Of a DNA stretch of 37,273 bases, positions 23,069 to 31,495 are shown in pieces. The notes below the pieces were generated by a model, which searched no databases, had not been told where the DNA came from, and worked only from the letters and a program-made list of their open reading frames with translations. The stretch's first letter is position 1, and the number at the start of each line of letters is the position of its first letter. The stretch is from JAMXLO01 sp035511435. Its GTDB lineage: Bacteria > Pseudomonadota > Alphaproteobacteria > Acetobacterales > Acetobacteraceae. The stretch lies in NCBI GenBank assembly GCA_035511435.1, contig DATKFJ010000506.1, positions 1 to 37,273 on the forward strand, given 5' to 3'. A program made the translations under genes and the position numbers.

Positions 23069-24115
23069 TTGATGTTCTCGCGGATGCTAGGCTTCATGTC
23101 CGCCGACATGGCCATCGACCTCGGCACCGCCAACACGCTGGTCTACGTGAAGGGCCGTGGGATCGTGCTGGCTGAACCCTCGGTCGTCGCCATCGCCGAT
23201 GTGCGCGGCAAGAAACAGGTGGTTGCGGTGGGCGAGGAAGCCAAGCAGATGCTTGGCCGCACACCGGGATACATCACCGCAAGCCGGCCGCTGCGCGACG
23301 GTGTGATTGCGGATTTCGAAGTCGCCGAGGAAATGATCAAGCACTTCATTCGCAAGGTGCATAACCGGCGGGGTTTTGCGTCGCCATTGATCATCGTCTG
23401 CGTGCCGTCCGGTTCGACCGCGGTGGAACGGCGCGCGATCCAGGAGAGCGCCGAGAGTGCCGGCGCACGCAAGGTGGCGTTGATCGAGGAACCGATGGCG
23501 GCTGCGATTGGCGCCGGGCTGCCGGTCACCGAGCCATCCGGGTCGCTGGTGGTGGATATCGGCGGCGGCACCACGGAAGTGGCGGTGATTTCGTTGGGCG
23601 GCATCGTCTATTCCCGCAGTGTGCGCGTGGGTGGCGACAAGATGGACGAAGCGATCATCAGCTATATTCGCCGGAACCATAACCTGCTGATCGGCGAGTC
23701 CTCGGCTGAGCGGATCAAGATGGATATCGGCGCGGCCAGCCAGTCGGAGGACGGCAGCGACGGACCGCTGCGCGAGGTACGCGGGCGCGACCTGATGAAC
23801 GGGGTGCCGCGCGAGGTGCTGGTGGGCCAGCGGCAGATCGCCGAGAGCCTGGCCGAGCCGGTGAGTGCCATCGTGGAAGCGGTGAAGGTGGCGCTGGAGA
23901 ACACACCGCCGGAGCTGGCTGCCGATATTGTCGACAAGGGGATTGTGCTGACTGGCGGGGGTGCGTTGCTGCATCGGCTGGATCAGGTGCTGCGCGATGC
24001 GACTGGTCTGGCGGTCGCGGTGGCGGAGAACCCGCTGCAATGTGTGGCGTTGGGCACGGGCCGCGCGCTGGAAGAGCGCAAGCGGTTGGGGAATGTGCTG
24101 ACCTCGATGTACTAG
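23069..24115 (+). CDS. mreB: Rod shape-determining actin homologue MreB
   Basis: The product is 348 residues, full length. The actin-fold nucleotide motifs are present: phosphate-1 'MAIDLGTANTLVYV', phosphate-2 'LVVDIGGGTTEVAVISLGG', adenosine loop 'IVLTGGGALLHRLD'. The start 'MMFSRMLGF' resembles the membrane-binding N-terminal helix of Gram-negative MreB. It forms filaments under the inner membrane that guide side-wall peptidoglycan synthesis. In most rod-shaped Proteobacteria mreC and mreD follow directly; here none does, and 1.5 kb of decayed sequence follows. Thus mreCD must lie elsewhere, or this is a second or isolated copy. Confidence 0.96.
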   Translation: MMFSRMLGFMSADMAIDLGTANTLVYVKGRGIVLAEPSVVAIADVRGKKQVVAVGEEAKQMLGRTPGYITASRPLRDGVIADFEVAEEMIKHFIRKVHNRRGFASPLIIVCVPSGSTAVERRAIQESAESAGARKVALIEEPMAAAIGAGLPVTEPSGSLVVDIGGGTTEVAVISLGGIVYSRSVRVGGDKMDEAIISYIRRNHNLLIGESSAERIKMDIGAASQSEDGSDGPLREVRGRDLMNGVPREVLVGQRQIAESLAEPVSAIVEAVKVALENTPPELAADIVDKGIVLTGGGALLHRLDQVLRDATGLAVAVAENPLQCVALGTGRALEERKRLGNVLTSMY

Positions 24116-24431
24116 GGTGAATGGCCTGATCGCGTCTCATGCCGCGTCGGCGGAGATTGCGGGCGCGTGGCGAGACACTCGGCGGCGCGGCCGCTGACGT
24201 AAGGGCCACCCAGGCCGCCCAATGTGCCAACGTCGTGGCCGGGACAATCCGCATAGCAGGTGAGGCAAAGCGGCGGTCATGCAGACCTGTCCCCCACCCG
24301 GAAGGGCTGTGCCGGACAGGTGCCCATATCCCCTTCTGCTTGGGGCGGAGAGAACCTGGAAACGTCAGAACTTCGCCGGGCCCTGCCCGCTACCTTCTTC
24401 CCGCCAAGGCGAGGAGAAATTTCATCTCTAG
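24116..24431. other. Spacer after mreB, one hairpin
   Basis: No gene is recognisable. ACCTGTCC (24285-24292) and GGACAGGT (24314-24321) form an 8-bp inverted repeat 170 bases after the mreB stop, without a T-run. It could terminate mreB or be part of a dispersed repeat. The rest is C-rich sequence without coding character. Confidence 0.4.
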
Positions 24432-24575
24432 TCACTGAGCGGATTTGCCGCCGTCGACGGAAACGATCTGACCCGTCAGGAACGACGCCTGATCGGAGGC
24501 CAGGAACACGATGGCCTTGGCGATTTCCTGCGGCGCCCCAGCGTGCTTGAGCGGCACGCCCGCAATCACGCTGCT
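24432..24575 (-). pseudogene. Short-chain dehydrogenase, C-terminal fragment
   Basis: About 47 codons before a TGA read 'VIAGVPLKHAGAPQEIAKAI', then 'VFLASDQASFLTGQIVSVDG' and a short tail. This is the unmistakable end of a classical SDR (the 'PLgR.G.PeEiA..v.fLaSd.asf.tGq...vDGG' block). The remaining roughly 200 residues, including the TGxxxGIG and YxxxK motifs, are missing; an in-frame stop lies just upstream. It is too short for a start-to-stop prediction but is a real gene remnant. The 24576-24908 stretch beyond it holds nothing I can recognise. Confidence 0.8.
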
Positions 24576-24908
24576 GCCCCCTCAGTCGTGAGCCGGCCAC
24601 TGCAGGGCAAGGCACCGACGGTCACGCTTGCTGTTGCGTGCAACAGGACCAACACCACTACTGAGGGTTCTTTCTCTCCGCAGCTGCCAAGTCCACGCGT
24701 TTCCACCTTTACGTGCGCTGACGCGACTGGCTATCCGCGCATACAGCGGCCACCTGAATGCAGCGTTTGAGCATCACGCATCAGGCGCTTCGCGGTTTCA
24801 TTGCGTTCACTAGATTGAAGAACACGGTGGACCTGCAATCCTTCAAGGAATGCACGATCCGAACAGCGACATGGGTCGGGACGTTGCTGGCTTCGAATGG
24901 CTGGCCCC

Positions 24909-25505
24909 GTGCAAACGCTCTTGGCGCTGATCCTCGGCGCGGTGCTTGCCGCCGTGGGCGGATTTGCGGCTACGCAGGTGGGCATCTGGATCGACCGTTC
25001 GCGGCGCGCGAAGGACGCTGCTCTGTGAGGTGGTGAAATCCTGGCGGGCGTTGGAACGCTGCGGCGTCTGGCGGAGGCGGCGGGCTTCGAGACAAATTCC
25101 TTGATCCACTGATATGTCGCCTGCTGGGTTGTCGCGCGACGCGAGATCGACGTCTATGACCGCAACAGTGACCTGCTGTTCAGTTTCGTGAATGCCGATC
25201 TCAAGGCGGGACTGCATGGCTTCATCATCAGGGACTTCATCATCAGGTTCTCGATCCTGCTGGACCGTCTGGCAGACGGCCATGCCAGATACCTCGAACC
25301 TTGTTCGATCGGCCTGACGCCGCCGCCACAAGCAGAAGAACTACGGAAAGCGAAGGATCTCAACTTCATCTATTTGACGAAAAGTCGAAACCTGATTCCT
25401 GGACTGCTGGCCTTGCTGCAAGCGCTCATCCAGCTTCCGGGCATAAATAGTTGTCTGTCATATCTTGCGTCTCACTGCAGCCGCCGTCGCGGCTCAAGTG
25501 AGTAG
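24909..25505 (+). pseudogene. Anchored hypothetical protein, two in-frame TGA stops
   Basis: Reading one frame from GTG 24909 gives a membrane helix (QTLLALILGAVLAAVGGFAA) and a basic stretch. Then come TGA (25026), GGEILAGVGTLRRLAEAAGF, a second TGA (25110), and 'ARREIDVYDRNSDLLF', which continues open to 25505. The order (helix, 'GEIL..', 'R.EIDIYDRN', leucine-rich C-terminus) matches a family of uncharacterised alphaproteobacterial proteins, so both stops interrupt one gene. A 15-bp tandem duplication also repeats FIIRD/FIIR in the third part. No functional product is expected. Other genes here end in TGA, so recoding is not supported. Confidence 0.65.
25220..25247. repeat. 15-bp-period tandem duplication (13 bases exact)
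   Basis: cttcatcatcagg occurs at 25220-25232 and again at 25235-25247, giving the peptide repeat FIIRD-FIIR inside the membrane-protein pseudogene. The last two bases of the second unit differ. Confidence 0.9.
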
Positions 25506-25589
25506 CTGCGCCAAAAAGTGCCAGACCAACCAAAAGACCGTGGAGGCCGCGAGCAGCACAATGACGAACTCCCACCGGCTGTCGGTCAT
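25494..25589 (-). CDS. 31-residue single-helix membrane microprotein
   Basis: ATG 25589 opens a 31-residue frame ending at TGA 25494. AGAGGAG lies 6 bases upstream, the best ribosome-binding site in this decayed region. The peptide is MTDSRWE, followed by one hydrophobic helix (FVIVLLAASTVFWLVWHFL) and AQLLT. The N-terminal charge is near neutral and no Cys is present. It overlaps the end of the neighbouring pseudogene by 12 bases on the opposite strand. Small single-helix proteins often bind and tune larger membrane complexes, but I recognise no family and cannot name a partner. Upstream MFS transcription runs in the same direction (its stop is at 25679). Confidence 0.5.
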   Translation of the reverse strand: MTDSRWEFVIVLLAASTVFWLVWHFLAQLLT

Positions 25590-25678
25590 CGACGGCTCCT
25601 CTTGTGCACCTGTTAGATAGCCGGAAGCAGGTGGACAATTAAGGTTCGGAATCTACTCAGTGCCACGACGTCAAACCG

Positions 25679-26989
25679 TCACGCATGTCGCGCCATGCGT
25701 CCCGCCACCATGCGCACCTTGCGCGGTGCCGCGAACCAGATTGCCACCGCTGAAAGCACGCTGCAGCCGATGCCGATCCAGAACGCAAGGGCGTAGCTGC
25801 CTGTCGCGTCATGCAATGCGCCGGTTACCCATGGTCCAGCACCGCCGCCGCCGATGGAAGCCAGCATCAACGTGCCCAGGATCGTGCCGTAATGGCGGCC
25901 CTGAAAAATCTCCGCCGGAATGGCGCCGATGACGGACGTCACGCCGTAGCCGAGTACGCCCTGCGCGGCCACCATGGCGTACAGCAGAACCGGCGTCGGC
26001 GAATCGCGCAGCAGGAACAGCAGCAGGAACGTGGCGGTGAAGCCGAGGCTGCCGACGGTCCAGACGAACTCGCGTCCGATGCGATCGGACAGATAGCCAA
26101 GACCGATCTGCCCGGGAATGCCGGCAAGGCTGACCATACCCAGCGCCCAGGCAGCGAGTTCGGGACTGAAGCCGATCTCCATCAGGTATTGCGTCTGGTG
26201 CACCTGCACTGCGTACCATGCGAACAGCGCACAGAAGTAACCCACCGCGATCCACCAGAAGCGCGACGTGCGCATTGCGCGGCCGAGCGTCCAATCCACC
26301 GCGGCCCATGCCGGATCGACCACGTTGGAGGCGTGGCCAATGCGCGAGGCACTCTGCTCGGCGCTGTCGCCATCCGGTTCGAGTCCGATGTCCTGCGGCC
26401 GCTGCCTGAGCAGCAGGTTCAGCGGCAGCAGCAGTACCAGCACCAGTATGCCCATGGCGAAGCAGGCAGAGCGCCAACCGGTGCGTGCGATCAGGCCTTG
26501 CAGCCATGGCAACAGGACGATGGAACCGATGCCGACGCCGGAAAATGCCAGGCTCATGGCCAAACCGCGGCGACGGACGAACCAGTTCGGCAGGAACAAC
26601 GCCTGGCCGGTGTAGCCCAGGCAGACGCTGCCGCCACCGACCATCATGCCCAACGTGGCGTAGAGCTGCCATGGGTGATGCACGAGTGTCGCCAGGAGCA
26701 ATCCGCTGCCGATCAGCACCACGCCAATTTCGTTCACCAGCAGCGGGCCGCGCTTGTCCATCAACCGGCCGAGCAATGGGCTCAGCGCGGCCGAAACGAT
26801 GAAGCCGAATGAGAAGGCGCCGGCGGTGACGCCGCGATCCCAGTGGAACTCGTCCAGGATCGGCGGAAACAGCAGCGAGAAGGCGGTGCGCGCGTTGATG
26901 CCGATGCCCATGGTGACGAAGACCACGGCCACGATCACCCAGCCGTAGTACACCGGCAGACGCGCGTATAGCCGGTGCGGCTGCGTCAT
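25679..26989 (-). CDS. MFS transporter, monocarboxylate/oxalate-formate antiporter-like
   Basis: The product is 436 residues with 12 predicted helices. The N-terminus 'YYGWVIVAVVFVTMGIGINART' and the first loop 'GRLMDKRGP' (motif-A variant D-[KR]-x-G) resemble the MCT/OFA branch, whose members carry organic acids. The second-half loop 'GYLSDRIGREFVW' is also typical. Its ATG overlaps the stop of the VOC gene by 4 bases (ATGA), so the two are co-translated. That pairing suggests uptake of a compound that the VOC enzyme then handles, perhaps an aromatic or organic acid; this is an inference. Confidence 0.9.
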   Translation of the reverse strand: MTQPHRLYARLPVYYGWVIVAVVFVTMGIGINARTAFSLLFPPILDEFHWDRGVTAGAFSFGFIVSAALSPLLGRLMDKRGPLLVNEIGVVLIGSGLLLATLVHHPWQLYATLGMMVGGGSVCLGYTGQALFLPNWFVRRRGLAMSLAFSGVGIGSIVLLPWLQGLIARTGWRSACFAMGILVLVLLLPLNLLLRQRPQDIGLEPDGDSAEQSASRIGHASNVVDPAWAAVDWTLGRAMRTSRFWWIAVGYFCALFAWYAVQVHQTQYLMEIGFSPELAAWALGMVSLAGIPGQIGLGYLSDRIGREFVWTVGSLGFTATFLLLFLLRDSPTPVLLYAMVAAQGVLGYGVTSVIGAIPAEIFQGRHYGTILGTLMLASIGGGGAGPWVTGALHDATGSYALAFWIGIGCSVLSAVAIWFAAPRKVRMVAGRMARHA

Positions 26990-27420
26990 CGTCCCGCAAC
27001 TTTTTTGCGGGCCTCGCGGGCGTGACGCTCGCCGTATTTCATGCCTTCCAGCTTGAGGCCGTCTGGATCAAGGAAGAACACGGCGTAGTAGTCGTCGTAG
27101 TACTCGGCGGCGGGATCGACGATGGTGGCGCCGAGTTCGTGCAGGAACGCCTGCAATGCATCGACGTCCTTTCGGCTGCGCAGTTGGAACGCGTAGTGAT
27201 GGAAGCCGACATCGCCGTTGCGGTATTTGCGTTTGCTGCCCTGATCATCAGCCGGCGTGATCCAGAAGCGCGTCTTGCCATTGGTCCAGCCGATCATGTT
27301 TTCGTATTCGTCCGATATCTCGAAGCAGAGGAAGTCGAACAGGCGGCCGTAGAAGGTCTTTGATTTTTGATAGTCACTGACGCGGATCACCAGATGGTCG
27401 ATGCCGATGACACGCGCCAT
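26986..27420 (-). CDS. VOC-family protein (glyoxalase I-like)
   Basis: From ATG 27420 the product is 144 residues: one vicinal-oxygen-chelate unit. 'VIGIDHLVIRVSDYQKSKTFY' holds the first metal-ligand His, 'DVGFHHYAFQLRSRKDVDAL' the second, and 'YYAVFFLDPDGLKLEGM' the Glu. GAGGAGG sits about 5 bases before this ATG, so the longer frame to 27537 is not used. It is the first gene of a two-gene operon with an MFS carrier. It could be a glyoxalase, a fosfomycin-type transferase or an isomerase; sequence alone does not decide. Confidence 0.87.
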   Translation of the reverse strand: MARVIGIDHLVIRVSDYQKSKTFYGRLFDFLCFEISDEYENMIGWTNGKTRFWITPADDQGSKRKYRNGDVGFHHYAFQLRSRKDVDALQAFLHELGATIVDPAAEYYDDYYAVFFLDPDGLKLEGMKYGERHAREARKKVAGR

Positions 27421-27797
27421 GCTTGCCTCCTCACCCGAGCGATCGTCGCAATTGATCCGCAACCATGACCAGACGATACTGATCTGCTGGCCGAAGGCAA
27501 AGCAGCGGGGAGAAGCACGCATGAGCGGACCGCGCATCCCGTCGAGCCGATGTCGTCACCGCGCACAGCAGTTGTCGTACTCCAGGCTTTCAGCCGCCGG
27601 CTCAGCATTTCCCGCTGTCCGGGTTGTCATCGACTGTTAGCAGCCTGGCGGCGATAAGCTGCATGGTATCGTCTGATTCCAGAACGCCGGTGCCAATGCT
27701 TCAGTTCGGTGACATTGGCGCGCCATTGTTGCAAAGCTTCAAGGAAGCCGGCATGTAGCGCGGAGACCAGTGCGGTCGCAGGCAGCGGAGACACGGG
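27421..27797. other. Divergent promoter region, no gene seen
   Basis: These 377 bases separate the VOC-MFS operon (leftward) from the STAS gene (rightward). The long antisense frames crossing it look like shadows of the STAS/kinase genes. I see no convincing promoter boxes, only the ribosome-binding sites at both ends. Confidence 0.4.
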
Positions 27798-28142
27798 ATG
27801 AAGATGGCAGTCGAGCCGGTCACGCCCGGCGTGGTCAAGGTGATCCTCGATGGACGAATGGATATCACCGGTGCCGCCGTCATCGACCTGCAGTTCAGCG
27901 CCATCACCGGTTCGAACAAGGGCGTCGTGGTCGATCTTACCAACGTCAGCTTCCTGGCATCGATCGGTATCCGTACGCTGTTGCTTGGCGCCAAGGCTGT
28001 GCAGCGTCGCGGTGGCTGCTTCATTCTGCTCAATCCCGTGGATGAGGTCGAGCGCGTGTTGGAGGTCATGGGCGTTACGGATCTGATGCCGATATTCAAG
28101 GACACCGATGCCGCTTTGGCTGCCGCATCGATGCAGGCGTGA
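27798..28142 (+). CDS. STAS-domain anti-sigma factor antagonist
   Basis: The product is 114 residues. The SpoIIAA/RsbV fold is clear: 'VKVILDGRMDITGAAVID', then 'GVVVDLTNVSFLASIGIRTLLL', with S55 at the conserved phosphorylation site, and a helix ending 'VERVLEVMGVTDLMPIF'. Unphosphorylated antagonists bind and silence an anti-sigma kinase, releasing a sigma factor or other target. CGGAG lies 7 bases before the ATG. The kinase-like gene follows after 15 bases, so the pair forms a partner-switching module. No sigma factor or PP2C phosphatase gene is nearby. Confidence 0.9.
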   Translation: MKMAVEPVTPGVVKVILDGRMDITGAAVIDLQFSAITGSNKGVVVDLTNVSFLASIGIRTLLLGAKAVQRRGGCFILLNPVDEVERVLEVMGVTDLMPIFKDTDAALAAASMQA

Positions 28143-28157
28143 AAATCGGCTGCCGCG

Positions 28158-28574
28158 ATGGACGAGGTCTATTCCATAACGCTGCGCAACGACCATGCGG
28201 AACTCGAGCGGATGGTGGCGTGGGTCGATAGTGTTGTCGCGCGGCTTCGCATAAGTGCGGATACCGCACATGCGCTGCATCTCTGCCTGGAGGAGGCTGT
28301 GGTCAATGTCGTTCGCTATGCCTTCGAGCCCGGCACAATGCACGACGTGAACATTGCATTGTGGCGCGACGCCAAGGCGATTCATGCCGAGGTAATCGAC
28401 GATGGACGGGCGTTCGATCCGCTGTCGCTTGAGCTGCCGGAGTCGCCGAAGGACTTGCAGTCCGCGCAAGTTGGAGGATTGGGTATCAAGCTGATGCGGA
28501 GCTTCGCTGGTTGCGCCGCCTACCGGCGGGTCGGCACAACGAACCGGCTGACGTTGTCGTTTCCGGTTGCCTGA
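28158..28574 (+). CDS. Anti-sigma-factor-type serine kinase (RsbW/HATPase_c_2)
   Basis: The product is 138 residues with a GHKL-type ATPase fold. The N-box is 'LCLEEAVVNVVRYAF' (Glu and Asn for Mg-ATP), the G1 box 'VIDDGRAFDP', and the G2 box 'GGLGIKLMRSFAG'. In partner switching the protein binds its target and phosphorylates the STAS antagonist encoded just upstream. In many alphaproteobacteria such two-gene modules control sigma factors, biofilm or envelope functions, and the output here is unknown. It converges on topA, with a hairpin between the genes. Confidence 0.9.
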   Translation: MDEVYSITLRNDHAELERMVAWVDSVVARLRISADTAHALHLCLEEAVVNVVRYAFEPGTMHDVNIALWRDAKAIHAEVIDDGRAFDPLSLELPESPKDLQSAQVGGLGIKLMRSFAGCAAYRRVGTTNRLTLSFPVA

Positions 28575-28652
28575 CTTGGACTGATCATGTTTGCGACGAT
28601 GGGCAGGGCGTCAGCGAAACCTATCGATCCAGTCTCCCGCCACTGCTTCAGA

Positions 28653-28667
28653 CGCCGAAAATCGGCG
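28653..28667. terminator. Hairpin between convergent kinase and topA genes
   Basis: CGCCGA-AAA-TCGGCG is a 6-bp GC-rich hairpin, 79 bases after the kinase stop and 3 bases past the topA stop. No T-run follows on either side, so it may help Rho-dependent ending or protect mRNA 3' ends. Confidence 0.4.
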
Positions 28668-28670
28668 GCG

Positions 28671-31478
28671 TTACTCCGCCGCCTGGCGTCGCGTCGGCGT
28701 ATTGGCTGTCGCGGCTTTCTTGCCGCGCGCAGCAGGCTTCTTGCGTGACGGCGCCTTGGCAGCAGCCGGCTGCTTTGTCGGCGGTTTTGGCGCCGCGCGT
28801 TTGGGCTTGGCGGCCCGCCGTTTCGCCGGCTTGGCCTTCGTCTTCGTTGGCGCCTTCATTGGCGTCTTGGCTGGCGCTTTGTCGGCCGCCGACCTGGTCT
28901 TGGCTTTGGCCGGCGCTGCCTCGGCTGCCGGCTTCGCGGCAGCAGTGCCACGGCCGCGACGTCCGCCTGCGCCACGCGGACGCAATTGCTTGCCCTTCTC
29001 GGCGAGCAGCGCCACCGCTTCGTCGAGCGTGATGTCTTCCATCATCACGCCGCGCGGCAGATTGGCGACCGTCTTGCCGTGCTGCACGTAGGGACCGAAG
29101 CGCCCCTTGCGCACCGCGATCAGCTCCTTGTCCGCCGGGTGCGGACCGATGGTGCGCACGCTCGCCATCTTGCGCGCGATCAGATCGACCGCGCGGTTGA
29201 GGCCGACGGCGAGCACGTCGTCGTCGCGGTCCAGCGAGCCATAAATCGCGCCCATGCGCACATAGGGGCCGAAACGTCCGATGCCCGCCTCGATCGTTTC
29301 GCCGGTTTCCGGGTGCACGCCGATGACGCGTGGCAGCGACAACAGCCCGATCGCCTGTTCCAGCGTGATCTGGTCGCCGTCCATGCCACGCGGCAGTGAC
29401 GTTCGGTGCGGCTTCGGCGCCTTTTTGTCCTCACCATTCTCGCCCTGTTGCACATACAGGCCGTACGGGCCGCGGCGGGCGGTGATTTCCTCGCCGGTGT
29501 CGGGGTGATGGCCCAGCGAACGCATGCCCTCTTTCAGCGTGTCGCCCTGATCGTCGCCGGTTTCGATGGCCAGACGGCGCGTGTATTGGCAGGCGGGATA
29601 GTTCGAGCAGCCGATGAAGCTGCCGTAGCGGCCGAGCTTGAGGCCGAGCCGGCCGTTGCCGCACGCCTGGCAGACACGCGGGTCGGTACCGTCCTCGCGC
29701 GGGGGGAAGAAATGCGGGCCGAGGTCGGCGTCCAGCGCGGCAATGACGTCGCTGATCTTGAGGTCCTTGGTCTGGTCGACCGCGCGGGAGAATTCGTCCC
29801 AGAACGCGTGCATCATCGCGCGCCAGTCCATCTGACCGGCCGAGATGTCGTCGAGCTTTTCCTCCATGCCGGCGGTGAAGCCGGTATCGACATAGTGTTC
29901 GAAGAAGCTGACCAGGAACGCCGTGACCAGACGGCCGCGGTCCTCCGGGATGAAGCGGCGTTTGTCCAGCCGGACGTATTTTCGATCCTGCAGCACTGAC
30001 AGTATCGACGCGTAGGTGGAAGGCCGGCCGATGCCGAGTTCCTCCATCTTCTTCACCAGGCTGGCTTCGGAGTAGCGCGGCGGCGGCTGGGTGAAGTGTT
30101 GCAGCGCATTCACCAGCGCGAGCGCCAGCGCATCGCGTTCGGCCATCGGCGGCAGCATGCGGCTGTCGTCTTCCTCTGACGCATCGTCGGTGTCCTCGCG
30201 ATACAGCTTCAGGAAGCCGTCGAACGCGACGATGGAACCGGTGGCGCGCAGGGTGACGCCCTTGCCATCCGTCACATCCACGGCAACCTGGTCGAGTTCT
30301 GCGGACTGCATCTGCGACGCCACCGCACGTTTCCAGATCAGCTCGTACAGGCGGCGCTGGTCGTTGTTGAGGTAGCGTGCGACTTCCTCGGACGTGCGGG
30401 CAACCTCGGTCGGGCGGATCGCTTCGTGCGCCTCCTGAGCGTTCTTGATCTTGCTCTGGTACTCGCGCGGCGCCGCGGGCAGATAATTCGGGCCGTAGGT
30501 TGCCCCGACATGCTCACGGATCGCGGTGATCGCCTCGCCCGCCATCTGCACGCCGTCGGTGCGCATGTAGGTGATCAGGCCGGTGGTCTCGCCGCCGATA
30601 TCGACGCCTTCGTAAAGCTGCTGCGCCAGCCGCATGGTCTGTTGCGCGCCGAAGCCCAGCTTGCGCGACGCTTCCTGTTGCAGCGTCGATGTGGTGAACG
30701 GCGCGTACGGGTGGCGCTTGACGCGCTTCTTTTCGACCGAGCCGACGTGGAAGCGACCGGCTTCCACCGCGCGTTTTGCGCGCATGGCATCGGCTTCGTT
30801 GGCCAGGTCGAACTGCTCGAGCTTCTTGCCTTCGAAGTGCGTCAGGCGCGCGGTGAATGGCGCGCCGGCCGGCGTGGTGAAGTCCGCCTCCACCGTCCAG
30901 TATTCGCGCGCGCGGAACGCCTCGATCTCGGCTTCACGGTCGCAGATCAGGCGCAGCGCGACCGACTGGACGCGTCCGGCGCTGCGGCTGCCGGGCAGCT
31001 TGCGCCACAGCACCGGGGACAGGGTGAAGCCGACCAGGTAGTCCAGCGCGCGGCGCGCCAGGTACGCCTCGATCAGCGGCTGGTCGAGGTCGCGCGGATG
31101 CGCCATGGCGTAGCGCACCGCGTTGCGGGTGATCTCGTTGAAGGTGATGCGCCGGACGTTGATGCCCTTCAGCGCGTTCTTGTCGGCCAGCATGTTCTTC
31201 ACATGCCAGGAGATCGCCTCGCCTTCGCGGTCCGGGTCGGTGGCGAGGTACAGATTGCTGGCACCCTTCAGCGCCTTGGCGATGGCGCTGACCTGCTTGT
31301 CGCCGCGCGCGTCGGACTGCCAGTCCATGGCGAAGTCCTGCTCGGGCCGCACCGAACCATCCTTCGGCGGCAGATCGCGCACGTGGCCCAGGCTGGCCAG
31401 CACGGTAAACCCGCCGCCCAGGTAGCGGTTGATGGTCTTGGCCTTGGCGGGGGATTCGACAACGACGACGTCTGACAT
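28671..31478 (-). CDS. topA: DNA topoisomerase I
   Basis: The product is 935 residues and is a type IA topoisomerase that relaxes negative supercoils. The Toprim domain starts 'VVVESPAKAKTINRYLG' (E9) and holds the DxDxE motif ATDPDREGEA (81-87). The cleavage Tyr is Y304 in 'GLITYMRTDG'. One four-Cys zinc module (CQACGNG...CSNYPAC) lies near residue 600, followed by topoisomerase C-terminal repeats (GPYVQ-type). The last roughly 85 residues are Lys/Ala/Pro-rich, an H1-like tail seen in alphaproteobacterial TopA. ATG 31478 is the start, 17 bases after dprA, so the two are co-transcribed. Confidence 0.97.
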   Translation of the reverse strand: MSDVVVVESPAKAKTINRYLGGGFTVLASLGHVRDLPPKDGSVRPEQDFAMDWQSDARGDKQVSAIAKALKGASNLYLATDPDREGEAISWHVKNMLADKNALKGINVRRITFNEITRNAVRYAMAHPRDLDQPLIEAYLARRALDYLVGFTLSPVLWRKLPGSRSAGRVQSVALRLICDREAEIEAFRAREYWTVEADFTTPAGAPFTARLTHFEGKKLEQFDLANEADAMRAKRAVEAGRFHVGSVEKKRVKRHPYAPFTTSTLQQEASRKLGFGAQQTMRLAQQLYEGVDIGGETTGLITYMRTDGVQMAGEAITAIREHVGATYGPNYLPAAPREYQSKIKNAQEAHEAIRPTEVARTSEEVARYLNNDQRRLYELIWKRAVASQMQSAELDQVAVDVTDGKGVTLRATGSIVAFDGFLKLYREDTDDASEEDDSRMLPPMAERDALALALVNALQHFTQPPPRYSEASLVKKMEELGIGRPSTYASILSVLQDRKYVRLDKRRFIPEDRGRLVTAFLVSFFEHYVDTGFTAGMEEKLDDISAGQMDWRAMMHAFWDEFSRAVDQTKDLKISDVIAALDADLGPHFFPPREDGTDPRVCQACGNGRLGLKLGRYGSFIGCSNYPACQYTRRLAIETGDDQGDTLKEGMRSLGHHPDTGEEITARRGPYGLYVQQGENGEDKKAPKPHRTSLPRGMDGDQITLEQAIGLLSLPRVIGVHPETGETIEAGIGRFGPYVRMGAIYGSLDRDDDVLAVGLNRAVDLIARKMASVRTIGPHPADKELIAVRKGRFGPYVQHGKTVANLPRGVMMEDITLDEAVALLAEKGKQLRPRGAGGRRGRGTAAAKPAAEAAPAKAKTRSAADKAPAKTPMKAPTKTKAKPAKRRAAKPKRAAPKPPTKQPAAAKAPSRKKPAARGKKAATANTPTRRQAAE

Positions 31479-31495
31479 AATGACCTTTGGTAAGC

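Noticed and set aside
24909..25505. TGA recoded as selenocysteine or tryptophan
   Set aside because: Many intact genes here end in TGA, no selenocysteine hairpin is evident after either codon, and the region is otherwise decayed.
25811..26812. Two long frames (333 and 396 codons) overlapping the MFS gene at 25.7-27 kb
   Set aside because: Gln/Arg/His-rich shadow translations; the MFS frame has proper helices, motif A and operon overlap.
30426..31475. 349-codon plus-strand frame opposite topA
   Set aside because: It is a mirror frame of the topoisomerase gene; no start context and composition typical of antisense shadows.
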